Assembly (NCBI RefSeq): GCF_003628435.1
Contig: NZ_RBZN01000029.1
Coordinates: forward strand, 1-43,375
DNA: 43,375 nt
From: Ureibacillus endophyticus
GTDB lineage: Bacteria > Bacillota > Bacilli > Bacillales_A > Planococcaceae
Reading direction: 5' to 3'
Below, one piece after another: positions 43,250-43,375 of the stretch; positions within the stretch are counted from its first letter, which is position 1, and each line of letters starts with the position of its first letter. The position numbers were made by a program, and so were the translations under genes. The notes below the pieces were generated by a model. That model saw only the letters and a program-made list of their open reading frames with translations. It did no database searches and had not been told where the DNA came from.

Positions 43250-43375
43250 TCAATTTAAGTGCAACAGTTCTTCCTGAAACGCCTCGTATGCAGTTTTCCA
43301 ACCAAGACATTTTCTTGGTCGATTGTTGATAAGTTTAAGTGCTTGTTCCATCTCTTTTTCCGTTACGTGATCAAA
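43250..43375 (-). mobile_element. IS30-family transposase, C-terminal end (runs off the window)
   Basis: The last 41 codons of a transposase are readable on the minus strand: HVTEKEMEQALKLINNRPRK, then CLGWKTAYEAFQEELLHLN and a stop at 43250. The NNRPRKCLGWKTAYEAF block is diagnostic for IS30-family DDE transposases. TTGCACTTAAATTGACAA at the stop codon resembles IS30-type terminal repeats, so the element border lies at about 43245. The remainder lies outside the window. Confidence 0.85.

Overview
The window looks like a chromosomal segment of a low-GC, endospore-forming Bacillales bacterium, probably of the Lysinibacillus/Solibacillus/Ureibacillus group. This is inferred from AT-rich DNA, strong AGGAGG-type ribosome sites, two S-layer-homology (SLH) surface proteins, a CotD-like coat protein and tiny YjcZ-type sporulation peptides with sigma-K-like promoters, T-box and TPP leaders, and Bacillaceae-type GC-rich intergenic palindromes. 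Most genes lie on the minus strand.

Layout. 0.3-5.0 kb: RarD-type permease and a heterodimeric multidrug ABC exporter (YheI/YheH = BmrCD type). 5.2-6.9 kb: SLH surface protein. 7.1-10.1 kb: PadR regulator, DUF2812 protein and YhaQ/YhaP-type ABC exporter in one overlapping operon. 10.2-11.9 kb: small membrane protein, hotdog thioesterase, family IV esterase. 12.2-17.4 kb: spore coat gene, a tandem array of GC-rich hairpins, TelA-family protein, DUF2339 membrane protein and three tiny membrane peptides. 17.4-21.5 kb: methyltransferase, an intact IS1182-type element sitting in the loop of the terminator of a second SLH gene, and a 52-bp tandem repeat array. 21.5-24.8 kb: NRDE protein with a small membrane partner, serC, YfmS-type soluble chemotaxis transducer. 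24.9-27.8 kb: a STAND NTPase with TPR repeats followed by a cytoplasmic-looking peptidoglycan amidase, the best candidate here for an undescribed system. 27.9-29.8 kb: archaeal-type prolyl-tRNA synthetase behind a T-box with a CCU specifier. 29.9-36.2 kb: two chemotaxis receptors, a coiled-coil protein built of 14-residue repeats, and an MBL-fold hydrolase. 36.6-37.8 kb: homospermidine-synthase/saccharopine-dehydrogenase-like protein. 38.3-41.5 kb: thiamine salvage operon tenA-thiM-thiD-thiE under a TPP riboswitch, with what looks like a decayed second aptamer. 41.7-43.4 kb: a ribosomal-protection (Tet) GTPase gene cut off at its N terminus by an IS30-family element that runs off the window.

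How the parts work together. TenA and ThiM salvage the pyrimidine and thiazole halves of thiamine, ThiD phosphorylates the pyrimidine, ThiE joins the halves, and TPP shuts the operon. PadR probably senses a toxic compound and derepresses YhaQP. BmrC-like and BmrD-like subunits complement each other's degenerate ATP sites. The window is rich in intergenic repeats: 121-bp hairpin units, a 130-bp palindrome, and 52-, 51- and 21-bp tandem arrays.

Limits: all family names rest on reading motifs and remembered family features. No search, structure prediction or alignment was run. Several starts (TTG or GTG) were chosen on ribosome-site spacing.
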